Assembly: GCA_963746735.1 (NCBI GenBank)
Contig: CAVVCO010000015.1
Coordinates: forward strand, 255,460 to 319,459
DNA: 64,000 nucleotides
Origin: CAVSWT01 sp963746735
GTDB taxonomy: Bacteria > Bacteroidota > Ignavibacteria > Ignavibacteriales > Ignavibacteriaceae
Direction of reading: 5' to 3'
The position numbers and the translations under genes were made by a program. Shown here piece after piece: positions 1-9,150 of this stretch (positions are counted from its first letter, which is position 1; each line of letters opens with the position of its first letter). Under the pieces are notes generated by a model. The model worked only from the letters and a program-made list of their open reading frames with translations. It had not been told where the DNA came from and made no database searches.

Positions 1-48
1 CTTTCATTAATAGTATTTCAAATTATTTTTTCACATATGAAGAATTGA
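1..48 (+). CDS. Possible 3' end of an upstream gene (partial)
   Basis: The first reading frame is open from the window edge to TGA at 46-48, giving 15 hydrophobic residues and then a short polar tail. It ends 27 bases before the carotene hydroxylase start, so it could be the C-terminus of a membrane protein of the same carotenoid locus. This is inference from position only; the fragment is too short to identify. Confidence 0.25.
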   Translation, partial: LSLIVFQIIFSHMKN

Positions 49-75
49 TTTCTCAAAATAAAATTTATTTAAATC

Positions 76-528
76 ATGATATATTTTAATATTATCCTAA
101 TGCTTATAAGTTTTACTTGTATGGAATTAGTTGCATGGTCAACTCATAAATTTATTATGCATGGGCCATTGTGGAACTTCCACAAGGATCATCACATCAA
201 AAATGAAAATAGCTTTTTTGAATTGAATGATGTATTTGCTTTAGTTTTTGCTTTACCTGGAATAATATTATTATTCATTGGAATATCGCTGGGATTTGAT
301 AAAGTATATTTTTGGATTGGGCTGGGAATTTCACTTTATGGTTTAGCATATTTTTCTGCCCATGATATTTTTATTCATCAAAGAATAAAACTCTTTCGGA
401 ATAGTGATAAAAAATATTTTCGGGCAATGAGGCGGGCACATAAAATTCATCACAAGCATGTTGAAAAAGAAAATGGCGAATGTTTTGGGTTTTTGTGGGT
501 GCCGAAAAAATATTACGATCAATTTTAA
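76..528 (+). CDS. crtZ: Beta-carotene hydroxylase (CrtZ-like, fatty acid hydroxylase superfamily)
   Basis: Membrane di-iron hydroxylase that would add hydroxyl groups to the beta-ionone rings of carotenoids to give zeaxanthin-type pigments. The 150-residue length fits bacterial CrtZ. The histidine clusters that bind the two irons are visible: HKFIMH at 24-29, HKDHH at 36-40, HDIFIH at 96-101 and HKIHHKH at 122-128. Hydrophobic segments lie near 3-20, 53-72 and 78-95. The gene is followed closely by an SRPBCC protein, a pairing seen in carotenoid clusters of Bacteroidota. The other pathway genes would lie left of the window. Family assignment is strong; the exact substrate is inferred. Confidence 0.85.
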   Translation: MIYFNIILMLISFTCMELVAWSTHKFIMHGPLWNFHKDHHIKNENSFFELNDVFALVFALPGIILLFIGISLGFDKVYFWIGLGISLYGLAYFSAHDIFIHQRIKLFRNSDKKYFRAMRRAHKIHHKHVEKENGECFGFLWVPKKYYDQF

Positions 529-551
529 ATTTTAATTTTCAGAATATTACA

Positions 552-1004
552 ATGTATAATTTCAAACAAGTACAAAAATTAAATTCTAATCTGCAAGATG
601 TTTTTGAATTCTTCCAGAAACCGGAAAATCTGGCTAAGGTTACTCCACGGTGGATAAACTTTAAAATTAAATCACAGCCACCGCTTATTATGAAAGAGGG
701 AGCTGAATTTGAATATACAATTAAACTTTATGGAATTCCTGTTTATTGGAAAACAAGGATTGCAAAATACTCACCGCCAAATATTTTTATAGATGAACAG
801 TTAAATGGTCCGTATAAAATTTGGATTCACACTCATAAATTTCAGCAAATTGATGGCCATGTGGTTATGGAAGATAGCGTTGATTACGATTTGCATGGCG
901 GAATATTAAAAGGGATTATTCATAACTTATTTGTAAAAAACTCAGTCAGAAAAATATTTGAATATCGAAAGGCAGTAATAGAAAAAGAATTAAAAACGTC
1001 CTAA
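552..1004 (+). CDS. SRPBCC (START/polyketide cyclase-like) ligand-binding protein
   Basis: About 150 residues, starting at the ATG at 552; a longer reading from 480 would overlap crtZ and lacks family similarity. The protein looks like the SRPBCC fold: an N-terminal strand, a helix with the pattern VFEFFQKPENLAKVTP, then alternating strands and a long C-terminal helix. Such proteins bind hydrophobic ligands in a deep cavity. Its position 23 bases after crtZ suggests a role in carotenoid or other lipid handling, but no substrate can be read from the sequence. Confidence 0.7.
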   Translation: MYNFKQVQKLNSNLQDVFEFFQKPENLAKVTPRWINFKIKSQPPLIMKEGAEFEYTIKLYGIPVYWKTRIAKYSPPNIFIDEQLNGPYKIWIHTHKFQQIDGHVVMEDSVDYDLHGGILKGIIHNLFVKNSVRKIFEYRKAVIEKELKTS

Positions 1005-1071
1005 TATTCATTTAAAAATATATTTGAGAATTTACAGCTTTGCTTTCATTTAAGACTTACAAAACTTTCAT

Positions 1072-1101
1072 TTGACACTTCAATATATTTGCTTTTAATT
1101 T
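1072..1101 (+). promoter_or_regulatory. Possible sigma-70-type promoter
   Basis: TTGACA at 1072-1077 and TAATTT at 1096-1101 with an 18-base spacer, ending 28 bases before the ATG at 1130. Prediction from consensus only. Confidence 0.35.
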
Positions 1102-1129
1102 GAAAGTCATGATTTAATAAATACACAAA

Positions 1130-2186
1130 ATGATCAAATTCCTTTTTACGTTTTTTATTGTTACACAACTCGTTTTCCCGCAAAACATAAGTTCCAATTT
1201 TGATTTTTCAGGCATAACCCAATTTTGGAAAATTGTAAGCATACTTAAATCGAACCAGCAGCCAAGTTCAACTGATTGGGATAAACTTTTCAACACGCCT
1301 GGATACAAAGTTTTAACAAGCGGCGAATTCTCAAGACAATTTTTCGATTAATGAATTCACTCTTGTATTTATGCCTTCAAAAAAAGATGAGCTTCAAAAA
1401 GCTCTTTCTGCAGGAAGAGATATAGTACATTTAAATCATTTCATAAAAGTAAGAGATAATAAGCAGTTATTGGATGAACAATTAAGGAAACTCCAAAATC
1501 ATAATTATTCGAGTGATGCTGTAAAGCGGACTTTGGAATTTTTACCTCAGTCATCAGTGTCTGAATATCCGCCGGTTTCATTTGTAATTTTTGAAAGCAA
1601 TGGCCGTGGTTCATCACCAATTGTTGTTGATTTAGCAGCTTCCATTGAATGGGATTTTATGAGCTTCCTTTCGCATGAATTTCATCATTGGTATAGAAAT
1701 AGGGAACTTCAATTCGATATTTACAAAGTAAGCAGCAATGATGCAGCTTTAGTGGATGCATTATCAAAAATTGAAGCTGAAGGCATTGCTGATATGGTTG
1801 ATAAAAGAGATTGGTTTACAAAACCAAGCACGGCAGTTTCTGATCACGCACGTCAATATATTTATGACGTAAGTAGAACTCCTTTCGTAATAAATCAGAT
1901 AGACAAATTATTAAGCCAGTTAAATTCAAATCCAAATTCATCACGGCAAATTGGAAATCAAGTATTGCAATCTTTACCGGAACAGGGACATTCAACTGGA
2001 TATTTTATGGCGAGTTTAATTTTAGAAAAAATAGGAAAGGATCAGCTTGTTGAATGTGTTGGTAATCCATTCAAATTTATTAAGGTGTATAATCAAGCTG
2101 CAAAATTGAGTTCAGGGCGTTATCCGGCTTTTTCAGATGAATCAATGAAAGTTATCAATTCTTTAATATCTAAATATTCTTTGTAA
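1130..2186 (+). pseudogene. DUF5700-like putative zinc-dependent peptidase, frameshifted
   Basis: Two reading frames form one protein. The first (1130-1351) begins with a secretion signal (MIKFLFTFFIVTQLVFPQN) and ends at a TAA. The second resumes without loss at about 1347 and runs to 2186. A single-base indel near 1340-1350 joins them into about 350 residues. The second part has the zinc-binding HEFHH motif and a downstream EAEGIAD that could supply the third ligand, as in the DUF5700 putative peptidase family. Otherwise the frame is intact, so this is either a recent mutation or a sequence error. Substrate unknown; the protein would be exported. Confidence 0.65.
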
Positions 2187-2255
2187 TATATTTTACTTAC
2201 TTCTCCGATATAGTGAAGCAAGAGTTCTAAGCAAAGTTATTTTGAAAAACAGAAA

Positions 2256-2345
2256 TCAGAATTATTATTAAGTCGTTTTTTCAAATGTTCTTTTCTTGGC
2301 GCAAGAAAAGAACCAAAAGAACATGCACTGAAAAAGAAATTCTGA
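2256..2345. repeat. Concentric palindrome with alternative hairpins
   Basis: A perfect 12-bp inverted repeat with arms GTTCTTTTCTTG (2287-2298) and CAAGAAAAGAAC (2302-2313) has a 3-base loop. It is enclosed by an outer inverted repeat TCAGAATT (2256-2263) / AATTCTGA (2338-2345) with the same centre near 2300. The left arm region ATGTTCTTTT (2285-2294) can also pair with AAAAGAACAT (2315-2324), so two exclusive stems are possible. Confidence 0.7.
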
Positions 2346-2378
2346 AATTATACTTTATATAGGAAATCCCATCTTAAC

Positions 2379-2481
2379 ATGTAAAGAAAAATAACTCATT
2401 CGCTCTATATGCCTGCGCGAAGCCGCTTCGGCAAAGACAGGCTCCTTCAAACAGATTTTTCTTTTTGTGTTAACTTTACAT
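2379..2481. repeat. Second intergenic palindrome
   Basis: Nested inverted repeats: ATGTAAAG (2379-2386) / CTTTACAT (2474-2481), GCCTG (2411-2415) / CAGGC (2438-2442) and GAAGC (2419-2423) / GCTTC (2425-2429). The GC-rich core stands out from the AT-rich background, as in REP-like intergenic elements. Confidence 0.55.
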
Positions 2482-2609
2482 TAGTGAAGTAACTTTCAGT
2501 ATAATTTCCGGGCGAATTTCTTTTTATGTGCGGATTGCAGTTATATCATTACATTTTGTATTTAATCACATAGTTCTTTATAAGAATAAATTACTGCACT
2601 TATATTTAT

Positions 2610-4109
2610 TTAATTTTCATCCTTAACAAACATAACCAATGCCGCTGCCGCAAACATTGAAAGTCCGCCTAACAGCAATGCATAAATTGCTTCACCACCA
2701 AAAAGATTTTTCACAAAAAATCCTAAAATAGCAGCAGCAGTTATTTGAGGAATTACAATGAAGAAATTAAAAATTCCCATGTAAACTCCCATTTTATTTG
2801 CCGGAAGTGAGCCGGTTAATATTGCATAAGGCATTGCTAATATTGAAGCCCATGCTAATCCGATTCCAAGTTCTGAAATTAAAAGCATGTCAGGATTTTT
2901 TATTAGATAAAAAGAAGCAAGGCCAATTCCACCAAAAACCAAACTGATGGCATGTACAGTTTTTCTGCTGGTCTTTTTTGCAATCCAAACTAGAAGAAAG
3001 GCCATTACTGCTGCGAAGCCATTGTAGACAGACATTAAAACTCCCACCCAATCAGCACCTTCATTATACAATGCAGTTTTAGTATCAACTGCTCCATAAA
3101 TATGATGAGTTACAGCTGGAGTTGTATATATCCACATTGCAAACAAAGCAAACCATGAAAAGAATTGTACATAGGAAAGTTGCACCATTGCTTTCGGCAT
3201 TTTGAATAAATCATTCATTACGATGACTAAACCCATTTGGGTTTTGTTTTGTTTTGTAAATACCGATACGACAATTTGCAGAAAGCCAAATGCAGTTATA
3301 CCTCCAAAGAAAACTCCAAGTCCATAATCCATATAAATAAAGAAATAGAAAATTAGAAATAGAACTGCTCCGGCAATAACCCAATAAATTCCATTCTTAA
3401 AAAATCTTGAGTGAGAAATAAAGTCATCATCCAAACGAATTGAAGCCGAATTACTTTCTGAATCTTCAGAGAAACTTTTTAATTCTTCAGGGGAGTATTC
3501 TTTAGTTCTAAAAACCGTCCATAACACAGCTAAGAAAAATATTGCTCCGCCGATATAAAAGGAATATTTAACTGACGGCGGAATCATTCCTTCCGGTGCT
3601 GTGTTGCTAATTTTAAACCAGTTTGTCATAATGTATGGAAGAGCGGAAGCAATTACTGCCCCGGTGCCGATAAAAAAGCTTTGCATTGAAAAGCCGATAG
3701 TTCGCTGTTCAGAGGGAAGCATGTCTCCCACAAAAGCTCTGAAAGGTTCCATTGAAATATTTATTGATGCATCCATAATCCAAAGCATTCCCGCAGCAAC
3801 CCAAAGAACAGGAGAGTTTGGCATAATCAACAAAGCAAGTGAAGCCAGTATTGCACCTGATAAAAAATATGGCCGCCTTCTTCCAAGTTTTCCCCAGGTT
3901 TTGTCGCTCATGTGTCCGATTATCGGCTGTATAATTAAACCGGTAACAGGAGCTGCAATCCACAGAATCGGAATATCATCAATCTTGGCTCCGAGAGTTT
4001 CAAATATCCTGCTTACGTTTGCGTTTTGAAGAGCAAAACCGAATTGGATACCAAGAAATCCGAAACTCATGTTCCAGATTTGCCAGAAGGAAAGTTTTGG
4101 CTTTTGCAT
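2610..4109 (-). CDS. MFS transporter, SLC45-like (sugar:proton symporter family)
   Basis: A 499-residue inner-membrane carrier with about 12 predicted helices and a long cytoplasmic loop in the middle. The loop between the second and third helices carries the MFS signature as GHMSDKTWGKLGRRRP. Early features (WNMSFGFLGIQFGFAL, then the GRRRPYF segment) match the SLC45/GPH-like sucrose and maltose symporters common in Bacteroidota. It is a single gene, divergent from the small exported protein at 4232 and convergent with the peptidase-like gene. Family is clear; alpha-glucoside uptake is inferred from relatives. Confidence 0.8.
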   Translation of the reverse strand: MQKPKLSFWQIWNMSFGFLGIQFGFALQNANVSRIFETLGAKIDDIPILWIAAPVTGLIIQPIIGHMSDKTWGKLGRRRPYFLSGAILASLALLIMPNSPVLWVAAGMLWIMDASINISMEPFRAFVGDMLPSEQRTIGFSMQSFFIGTGAVIASALPYIMTNWFKISNTAPEGMIPPSVKYSFYIGGAIFFLAVLWTVFRTKEYSPEELKSFSEDSESNSASIRLDDDFISHSRFFKNGIYWVIAGAVLFLIFYFFIYMDYGLGVFFGGITAFGFLQIVVSVFTKQNKTQMGLVIVMNDLFKMPKAMVQLSYVQFFSWFALFAMWIYTTPAVTHHIYGAVDTKTALYNEGADWVGVLMSVYNGFAAVMAFLLVWIAKKTSRKTVHAISLVFGGIGLASFYLIKNPDMLLISELGIGLAWASILAMPYAILTGSLPANKMGVYMGIFNFFIVIPQITAAAILGFFVKNLFGGEAIYALLLGGLSMFAAAALVMFVKDEN

Positions 4110-4231
4110 AATGGAGATACCCTATTTATTAAAATTCAATGTGCTCAAAATAAATTATTTCTAATTAAAAAGTATAAAATAATCTTGCTATTTTTCGATT
4201 ACTAATTATCATTGTTTTTAAAGGGGCATAT

Positions 4232-4783
4232 ATGAAAACAAAATTATTTCTACTTACTCTACTCTTAAATATTTGCTTATATGTAAATATATCAGCGGGT
4301 CAGTTTGATAAATTTGATAGTCTAGATGGTCATCGTGGTTATTGGCTGGGGCTCGGAATAGGTGGTAATTATTTTGGATTAACCAAAAGTGGAAATTTAA
4401 CTTATGCTATAAATGAAAATATCTTTATGCTTAGATATACTAAGAGTAGCGAACTTAGATTTAATGTTGATGGAATTTATGATGAGCCTGAGAAGAAGAT
4501 ATCAGAGTTTGCATTAATGTATGGCAGATATTTAAAATCTAATAACACAATTTTATCTTTAGCTCTTGGTTTAAGTTACTTAAATGGAATCAATAGAGGG
4601 AAAAATATTGAATTTCATGATTTTGAAACTATAAATATTTCAACATTTGGATTACCAATTGAACTTGATTTTATGTTAGGCTTTTCTAAAAACATTGGTA
4701 TTGGTATTCAATTATACAGTAATATAAATAAGGATAAATCTTTCACCGGAGTAATATTCAAAATCAATATTGGCTTATTTTAA
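4232..4783 (+). CDS. Exported protein of unknown function, outer-membrane barrel-like
   Basis: I do not recognise this 183-residue protein. It starts with a clear signal peptide (MKTKLFLLTLLLNICLYVNIS) after an AAGGGG ribosome-binding site. The rest alternates polar and hydrophobic residues with many glycines and aromatics (GYWLGLGIGGNYFG, FALMYGRYL, LSLALGLSYL) and ends in a short strand with terminal phenylalanine, as small outer-membrane beta-barrels do. It stands alone between the divergent transporter and the pabB-pabC gene. Confidence 0.6.
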   Translation: MKTKLFLLTLLLNICLYVNISAGQFDKFDSLDGHRGYWLGLGIGGNYFGLTKSGNLTYAINENIFMLRYTKSSELRFNVDGIYDEPEKKISEFALMYGRYLKSNNTILSLALGLSYLNGINRGKNIEFHDFETINISTFGLPIELDFMLGFSKNIGIGIQLYSNINKDKSFTGVIFKINIGLF

Positions 4784-4904
4784 AAGTATTAGATAAAAAT
4801 TTATTCGATCTTTAATTAGAAAGAATTAAGTTAAACCAAAATATTATTTCTGATCAAATTAAAAACTTATTTTTCATTTGCCTTTACTTGCTTAACTTAC
4901 CTTT

Positions 4905-6740
4905 ATGAAATTAGATAATATTTTATCTGAAATTATAATTAAAAATCATTCTGCTTTTTTTTATACACCATCGTATTACAAAAAAAGCAAATCATATCTT
5001 TTCCAAGATCCTTCTGAAATTATTTCAATTAAAAAAGATAATGATATACAAAAGCTGTTTAAGAAGATTGACAATAATATTTCAAAAGGATTGTGGTGTT
5101 ATGCTTTAATTAATTATGAGTCTGGTTATTTGTTCGAAGAAAAGTTAAAAAAGCATTTGACCGGAAATAATGAAGTCTTAATTCAGTTCATATTTTTCAA
5201 AGAAAAGAATGTTGAAGTGATTCCTTCAAAAGAAATTTTAATTTCTAATGATTTGGGGAATTATAAAATCAAAAACTTCAAACTTGATACTTCAAAGAGA
5301 AAGTTTACTAAGGATATAAATAAAATAAAAAAGTTTATAGAAGAAGGAGATACCTACCAGGTTAATTATACTCTTAAAGGAAAATTTAATTTTTCGGGCA
5401 ATGTTGAAAATCTATTTCAAACTTTAATATTTAATCAATCTGCAAGTTATTCGGCTTTTATAAATCATGACTATAAAATTTTTCTTTCACTTTCGCCGGA
5501 GTTATTTTTTGAAGTTAATGGAAATATAATTACTACCAAACCGATGAAAGGCACTGCAAGAAGGGGGCATGATATTGCTTCAGATCATTACAATAAATAC
5601 AACCTTGAAAATGACGAAAAGAATAAAGCAGAAAATTTGATGATTGTTGATTTGCTTAGAAATGATCTTGGAAAGATAAGTAATTACGGAAAAGTAAAAG
5701 TCAGTAATCTCTTTGAAATAGAAAAATATGAATCGCTTTATCAAATGATCTCAACAGTTACAGCGACATTAAACAGAAATATTTCTTTAACAGAAATTAT
5801 AAAGAATGTTTTCCCTTGCGGCTCAATTACAGGTGCGCCAAAAATTAGAACTATGGAAATTATTAATCAACTCGAGCAAAAAACGAGAGGAATTTATACC
5901 GGAGCAATAGGAATTTCGAATAAAAAATTTTCAAGTTTTAACGTCGCTATCAGAACTATATCAATTGACAAAAAAACTTTGGAAGGAGAAATGGGACTTG
6001 GCAGCGGTATTGTGTGGGATAGTATACCGGAAAAAGAATTTGAAGAAACTTTGCTCAAGAGTAAATTCATACGAAAACCAAATCCATATTTTGAAATTTA
6101 TGAAACAATGCTTGTTAAAAACGGGAAAGTATTTTTACTTGAAGAACATATTGAAAGGTTAAGAAGTTCTGCGGAATATTTTTTGTTTAAGTTTGATAAA
6201 AAAAACATTCTTAATGAAATTATTAACCAATTAAGAAGACTCGAAAAAAATAAAGATTACCGATATAAATTAATATTAAATAAATGGGGAAAATTATCTT
6301 CAGTAATTACACAATACATTGAAGACATATCTGAAAAGAAAATTATCATTTCAAATAAATTGGTAAATTCTCAAAATCCATTTCAATATTTTAAGACTAC
6401 AAACAGAAATCTTTATGAGAGAGAATTAAAAAAATATATGAGTAAAGGATTTTTTGATGTAATATTTTTTAATGAAAAAAATCAGCTTACTGAAGGCGCA
6501 AGGACAAATATTTTTATTAAAAGAAATGGAGGCTGGTACACTCCATCATTAAATTCTGGAATATTGTCCGGTGTCTATCGTAAATATATGCTTCAGAAGG
6601 AAAGAAATATTAAAGAAGATTTTATTACTAAAGATGATTTCCTTTCCGCCGAAGAAATATTATTAACAAATTCGCTTAGAGGAAAGATTAAAATTTCAAA
6701 ACTATTCTTGAATGAAAATGAATATAATGAATTCATGTGA
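4905..6740 (+). CDS. pabBC: Fused aminodeoxychorismate synthase component I / aminodeoxychorismate lyase (PabB-PabC)
   Basis: A 611-residue fusion for p-aminobenzoate in folate synthesis. Residues 1-390 are the chorismate-using PabB domain, with KPMKGT at 212-217 (Lys215 marks aminodeoxychorismate synthase; anthranilate synthase has Ala here), LMIVDLLRNDLG near 246 and PCGSITGAPK at 304-313. Residues 395-611 are the fold-type IV PLP lyase PabC, with YETML near 399, likely PLP lysine 497 in FKTTNR and EGARTNIF after it. No glutaminase (PabA) gene lies beside it, so ammonia must come from a partner elsewhere. Confident. Confidence 0.9.
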   Translation: MKLDNILSEIIIKNHSAFFYTPSYYKKSKSYLFQDPSEIISIKKDNDIQKLFKKIDNNISKGLWCYALINYESGYLFEEKLKKHLTGNNEVLIQFIFFKEKNVEVIPSKEILISNDLGNYKIKNFKLDTSKRKFTKDINKIKKFIEEGDTYQVNYTLKGKFNFSGNVENLFQTLIFNQSASYSAFINHDYKIFLSLSPELFFEVNGNIITTKPMKGTARRGHDIASDHYNKYNLENDEKNKAENLMIVDLLRNDLGKISNYGKVKVSNLFEIEKYESLYQMISTVTATLNRNISLTEIIKNVFPCGSITGAPKIRTMEIINQLEQKTRGIYTGAIGISNKKFSSFNVAIRTISIDKKTLEGEMGLGSGIVWDSIPEKEFEETLLKSKFIRKPNPYFEIYETMLVKNGKVFLLEEHIERLRSSAEYFLFKFDKKNILNEIINQLRRLEKNKDYRYKLILNKWGKLSSVITQYIEDISEKKIIISNKLVNSQNPFQYFKTTNRNLYERELKKYMSKGFFDVIFFNEKNQLTEGARTNIFIKRNGGWYTPSLNSGILSGVYRKYMLQKERNIKEDFITKDDFLSAEEILLTNSLRGKIKISKLFLNENEYNEFM

Positions 6741-6820
6741 TCGGCCCTTAAGGAATTTTCACCAAAATTTAATATCTTCGTGAAAAATAAATATTTTAAT
6801 TTTACTTTTGTCCCCAATCA

Positions 6821-7870
6821 ATGTCAGAAAACCAAAATTCAACTTCGAAAAGAAAAAAAGAGCATATAGAGCTTTCTTTAACCAACAAGGTTGCATTCAA
6901 AGAAAAAACCAATGGCTTTGAACATTATGATTTCAGGCATTATGCAATAACTGAGGTAGAAATTTTTAAAATAAAATTTGTGCAAAAATTTTTTAGAAAG
7001 AAGATAAATTATCCATTCTTAATTTCATGCATGACTGGCGGAACAAGTGAAGCCGAAAATATAAATGCACAGCTCGCTATTGCCGCTAATCAATTAAATA
7101 TACCTTTGGGAGTTGGGAGTCAAAGACAGGCACTTGAAAATAATATATATCATCATTCTTATAGAATTATAAGACAAAATGCACCTAAAATTCCAATTCT
7201 TGGTAACATAGGTGCGGCGCAAATTGCTATAATGAAGGATTTTAAATCTATTAACTTTTTAGTTGATTTGATTGAAGCAGACGCTATGGTTGTTCATATA
7301 AATCCTGCGCAAGAATTACTTCAGCCAGGCGGCGAACCAAACTTCAAAAATTTAATAAAGCATATCGAGAAACTTGTTAAAGTTTTAAATGTTCCAGTGA
7401 TGGCTAAAGAAGTGGGTGCAGGAATTTCAAAAGAAGCGGCAGTTAGACTATTAAATGCCGGAGTAAAAGGAATTGATGTCGCAGGGGCGGGCGGTACAAG
7501 CTGGACAGCAATTGAAATTTTAAGATCAAAAAATAAAAACGTTCAAGATGAATTTTGGGATTGGGGCTTACCTACTTCATATTGCATAAAAGAAATTGTT
7601 AAGCTAAAAAAGAAACATGATTTCCTTTTAATTGGTTCAGGCGGAATAAATAATTCTATTGAAGCAGCAAAAGCTCTTGCACTAGGCTCCGACATGGTCG
7701 CTTCCGCAAGAATAATTCTTCAAGAACTTAATAAAAATGGAACTGAAGGTGTAATTAAATTAATAGAAAGCTGGTTTGATACAATTAAGAAAATTATGTT
7801 TCTAACCGGTTCCCAAAATCTAAATGAATTTAAAAATAATAAATTAATTTTGAAGAAAGATCTTTATTGA
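6821..7870 (+). CDS. fni: Isopentenyl-diphosphate delta-isomerase, type 2 (FMN-dependent)
   Basis: A 349-residue cytosolic flavoenzyme that interconverts isopentenyl and dimethylallyl diphosphate. Family motifs seen: RKKEHIELSL near the N-terminus, SCMTGG, VGSQRQAL, GNIGAAQ, NPAQELLQPGG (metal and substrate site), AGAGGTSW and GSGGINNS for FMN binding. It overlaps the next gene, a polyprenyl synthase, by the sequence TTGA, so the two consecutive steps of isoprenoid chain building are translated together. It probably feeds the carotenoid genes at the window start as well as quinone side chains. Confidence 0.93.
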   Translation: MSENQNSTSKRKKEHIELSLTNKVAFKEKTNGFEHYDFRHYAITEVEIFKIKFVQKFFRKKINYPFLISCMTGGTSEAENINAQLAIAANQLNIPLGVGSQRQALENNIYHHSYRIIRQNAPKIPILGNIGAAQIAIMKDFKSINFLVDLIEADAMVVHINPAQELLQPGGEPNFKNLIKHIEKLVKVLNVPVMAKEVGAGISKEAAVRLLNAGVKGIDVAGAGGTSWTAIEILRSKNKNVQDEFWDWGLPTSYCIKEIVKLKKKHDFLLIGSGGINNSIEAAKALALGSDMVASARIILQELNKNGTEGVIKLIESWFDTIKKIMFLTGSQNLNEFKNNKLILKKDLY

Positions 7871-8884
7871 TTTCGGAAAATTCAAAAAAATATTTTTCTC
7901 TTTATGAAAGAGAAAGAAAAAAAATAGAAGTAAAGCTTAAAGAATCACTACACGGTAGACAGCCTAAATCACTTTATTCTCCTTCTTCATATATAATTCA
8001 AAGCGGCGGAAAGAGACTTCGACCGCTGCTTGTATTACTTTCAGCAAAATCTGTTGGCGGAAAATTTTCACAAGCATACAATGCTGCCGTTGCAGTGGAA
8101 CTTTTACACAATTTTACATTGGTTCATGATGACATAATGGACAATGCCGATAAACGTAGAAATAAACTTACTTTGCATAAAAAATATGATTTAAGTACTG
8201 CGATATTGTCAGGGGATAGTTTGCTTGCTGTAGCTTATGAATATTTATTAATAGATTTGCCTGCACACCGACTTACAGAAAGTGAAAACACAAAAAAAAT
8301 AATCAATTCTTTTACAAAAGGATTAATAGAGGTATGTGAAGGGCAAAGTCTTGATAAAGATTTTGAATTGAAAAAGAACGTTACAATCAATGATTATCTG
8401 ATAATGATTCAAAAGAAAACTGCTGCAATGATAGAAATGTGCTGCAATATTGGAGGACTAATCGGCGGCGGTTCCCCAGAGGAAATAAATGCATTGTCAA
8501 GTTTTGGTAAAAACATTGGGATAGCTTTTCAAATCCAGGATGATTTATTGGATATAGTGGGAAATGAAAATGAATTTGGTAAATTTGTAGGCGGCGATTT
8601 GATTGAAGGTAAAAAAACTTATTTGTTTTTGACTGCATTAAATAAATCAAAAGGCTAACGATAAAAAAGATTTATTAGACGTAATTAAAAATAAAGGCAT
8701 CAAAAAAAATCAAATAAAAAAGTATAAATCTATCTACCAAAAATTAAATGTTATTGAAGAATCTAAGGATGAAATTAGAAAATATACTGCAAAAGCCTTA
8801 AGTTCAATTAGTAATTTGAAGAATAAAAATGATAGAGATTTTTTCAATTGGCTGGCAGATTCACTTATTAAAAGAATTAGATGA
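7867..8884 (+). pseudogene. Polyprenyl diphosphate synthase, frameshifted near the C-terminus
   Basis: Trans-prenyltransferase with GGKRLRPLL near 47, first aspartate-rich motif DDIMD at 88-92 and second DDLLD at 225-229. It starts at TTG 7867, overlapping the isomerase stop. The frame ends at TAA 8656-8658 after 263 residues, but about 75 family-like residues (from NDKKDLLDVIKNKG to the stop at 8882-8884) continue in another frame. One base removed near 8650 restores about 338 residues, a normal length. Both aspartate motifs remain in the first part. Product length (geranylgeranyl or longer) cannot be told. May be a sequence error rather than a dead gene. Confidence 0.85.
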
Positions 8885-9150
8885 TGATAGAAAATAAAGT
8901 TATAATAAAAAATAAAGCCGGCATGCATACTCGTCCTGCTGCAACTATTGTTAAGATGGCTTCAAAATACAAATGTGAATTTTTCATTTCAAAAGACGGA
9001 TTAAATATTAATGCAAAAAGTATTATAGGTGTAATGACCTTAGCTGCTGAAATGGGATCTGAAGTTACTTTAACTTTTGACGGGCCTGATGAAAAAGAAG
9101 CTGCCGAAGAAATTACAGATTACTTTAACAGAGGCTTTGACGAAATGTGA
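8881..9150 (+). CDS. ptsH: Phosphocarrier protein HPr
   Basis: An 89-residue HPr with the phosphorylation site AGMHTRPA and the regulatory serine in KSIIGVM. If translation begins at the second ATG (8884), these become His15 and Ser46, the standard numbering; the first ATG (8881) overlaps the previous stop codon. It overlaps Enzyme I by ATGA. No Enzyme II sugar permease is present nearby, so a regulatory role is more likely than sugar uptake. Presence of Ser46 suggests HPr-kinase control; no kinase gene is in the window. Confidence 0.92.
   Translation: MMIENKVIIKNKAGMHTRPAATIVKMASKYKCEFFISKDGLNINAKSIIGVMTLAAEMGSEVTLTFDGPDEKEAAEEITDYFNRGFDEM

Larger units (their letters stand above)
2187..2609. 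other. Intergenic region with two palindromic elements
   Basis: 423 bases between the end of the peptidase-like gene and the end of the convergent transporter gene. I see no credible reading frame, tRNA or riboswitch. It holds two adjacent imperfect palindromes (annotated separately) that could act as terminators for both flanking genes. Confidence 0.6.

Noticed and set aside
3601..4029. 142-codon plus-strand reading frame
   Set aside because: It lies entirely antisense to the MFS transporter gene and has low-complexity composition.
4905..6740. Anthranilate synthase component I
   Set aside because: Lys215 in KPMKGT and the C-terminal fold-type IV lyase domain identify PabB-PabC.
8640..8665. 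Programmed frameshift in the polyprenyl synthase
   Set aside because: No classic slippery heptamer or downstream structure is evident; a simple indel or sequence error is more likely.
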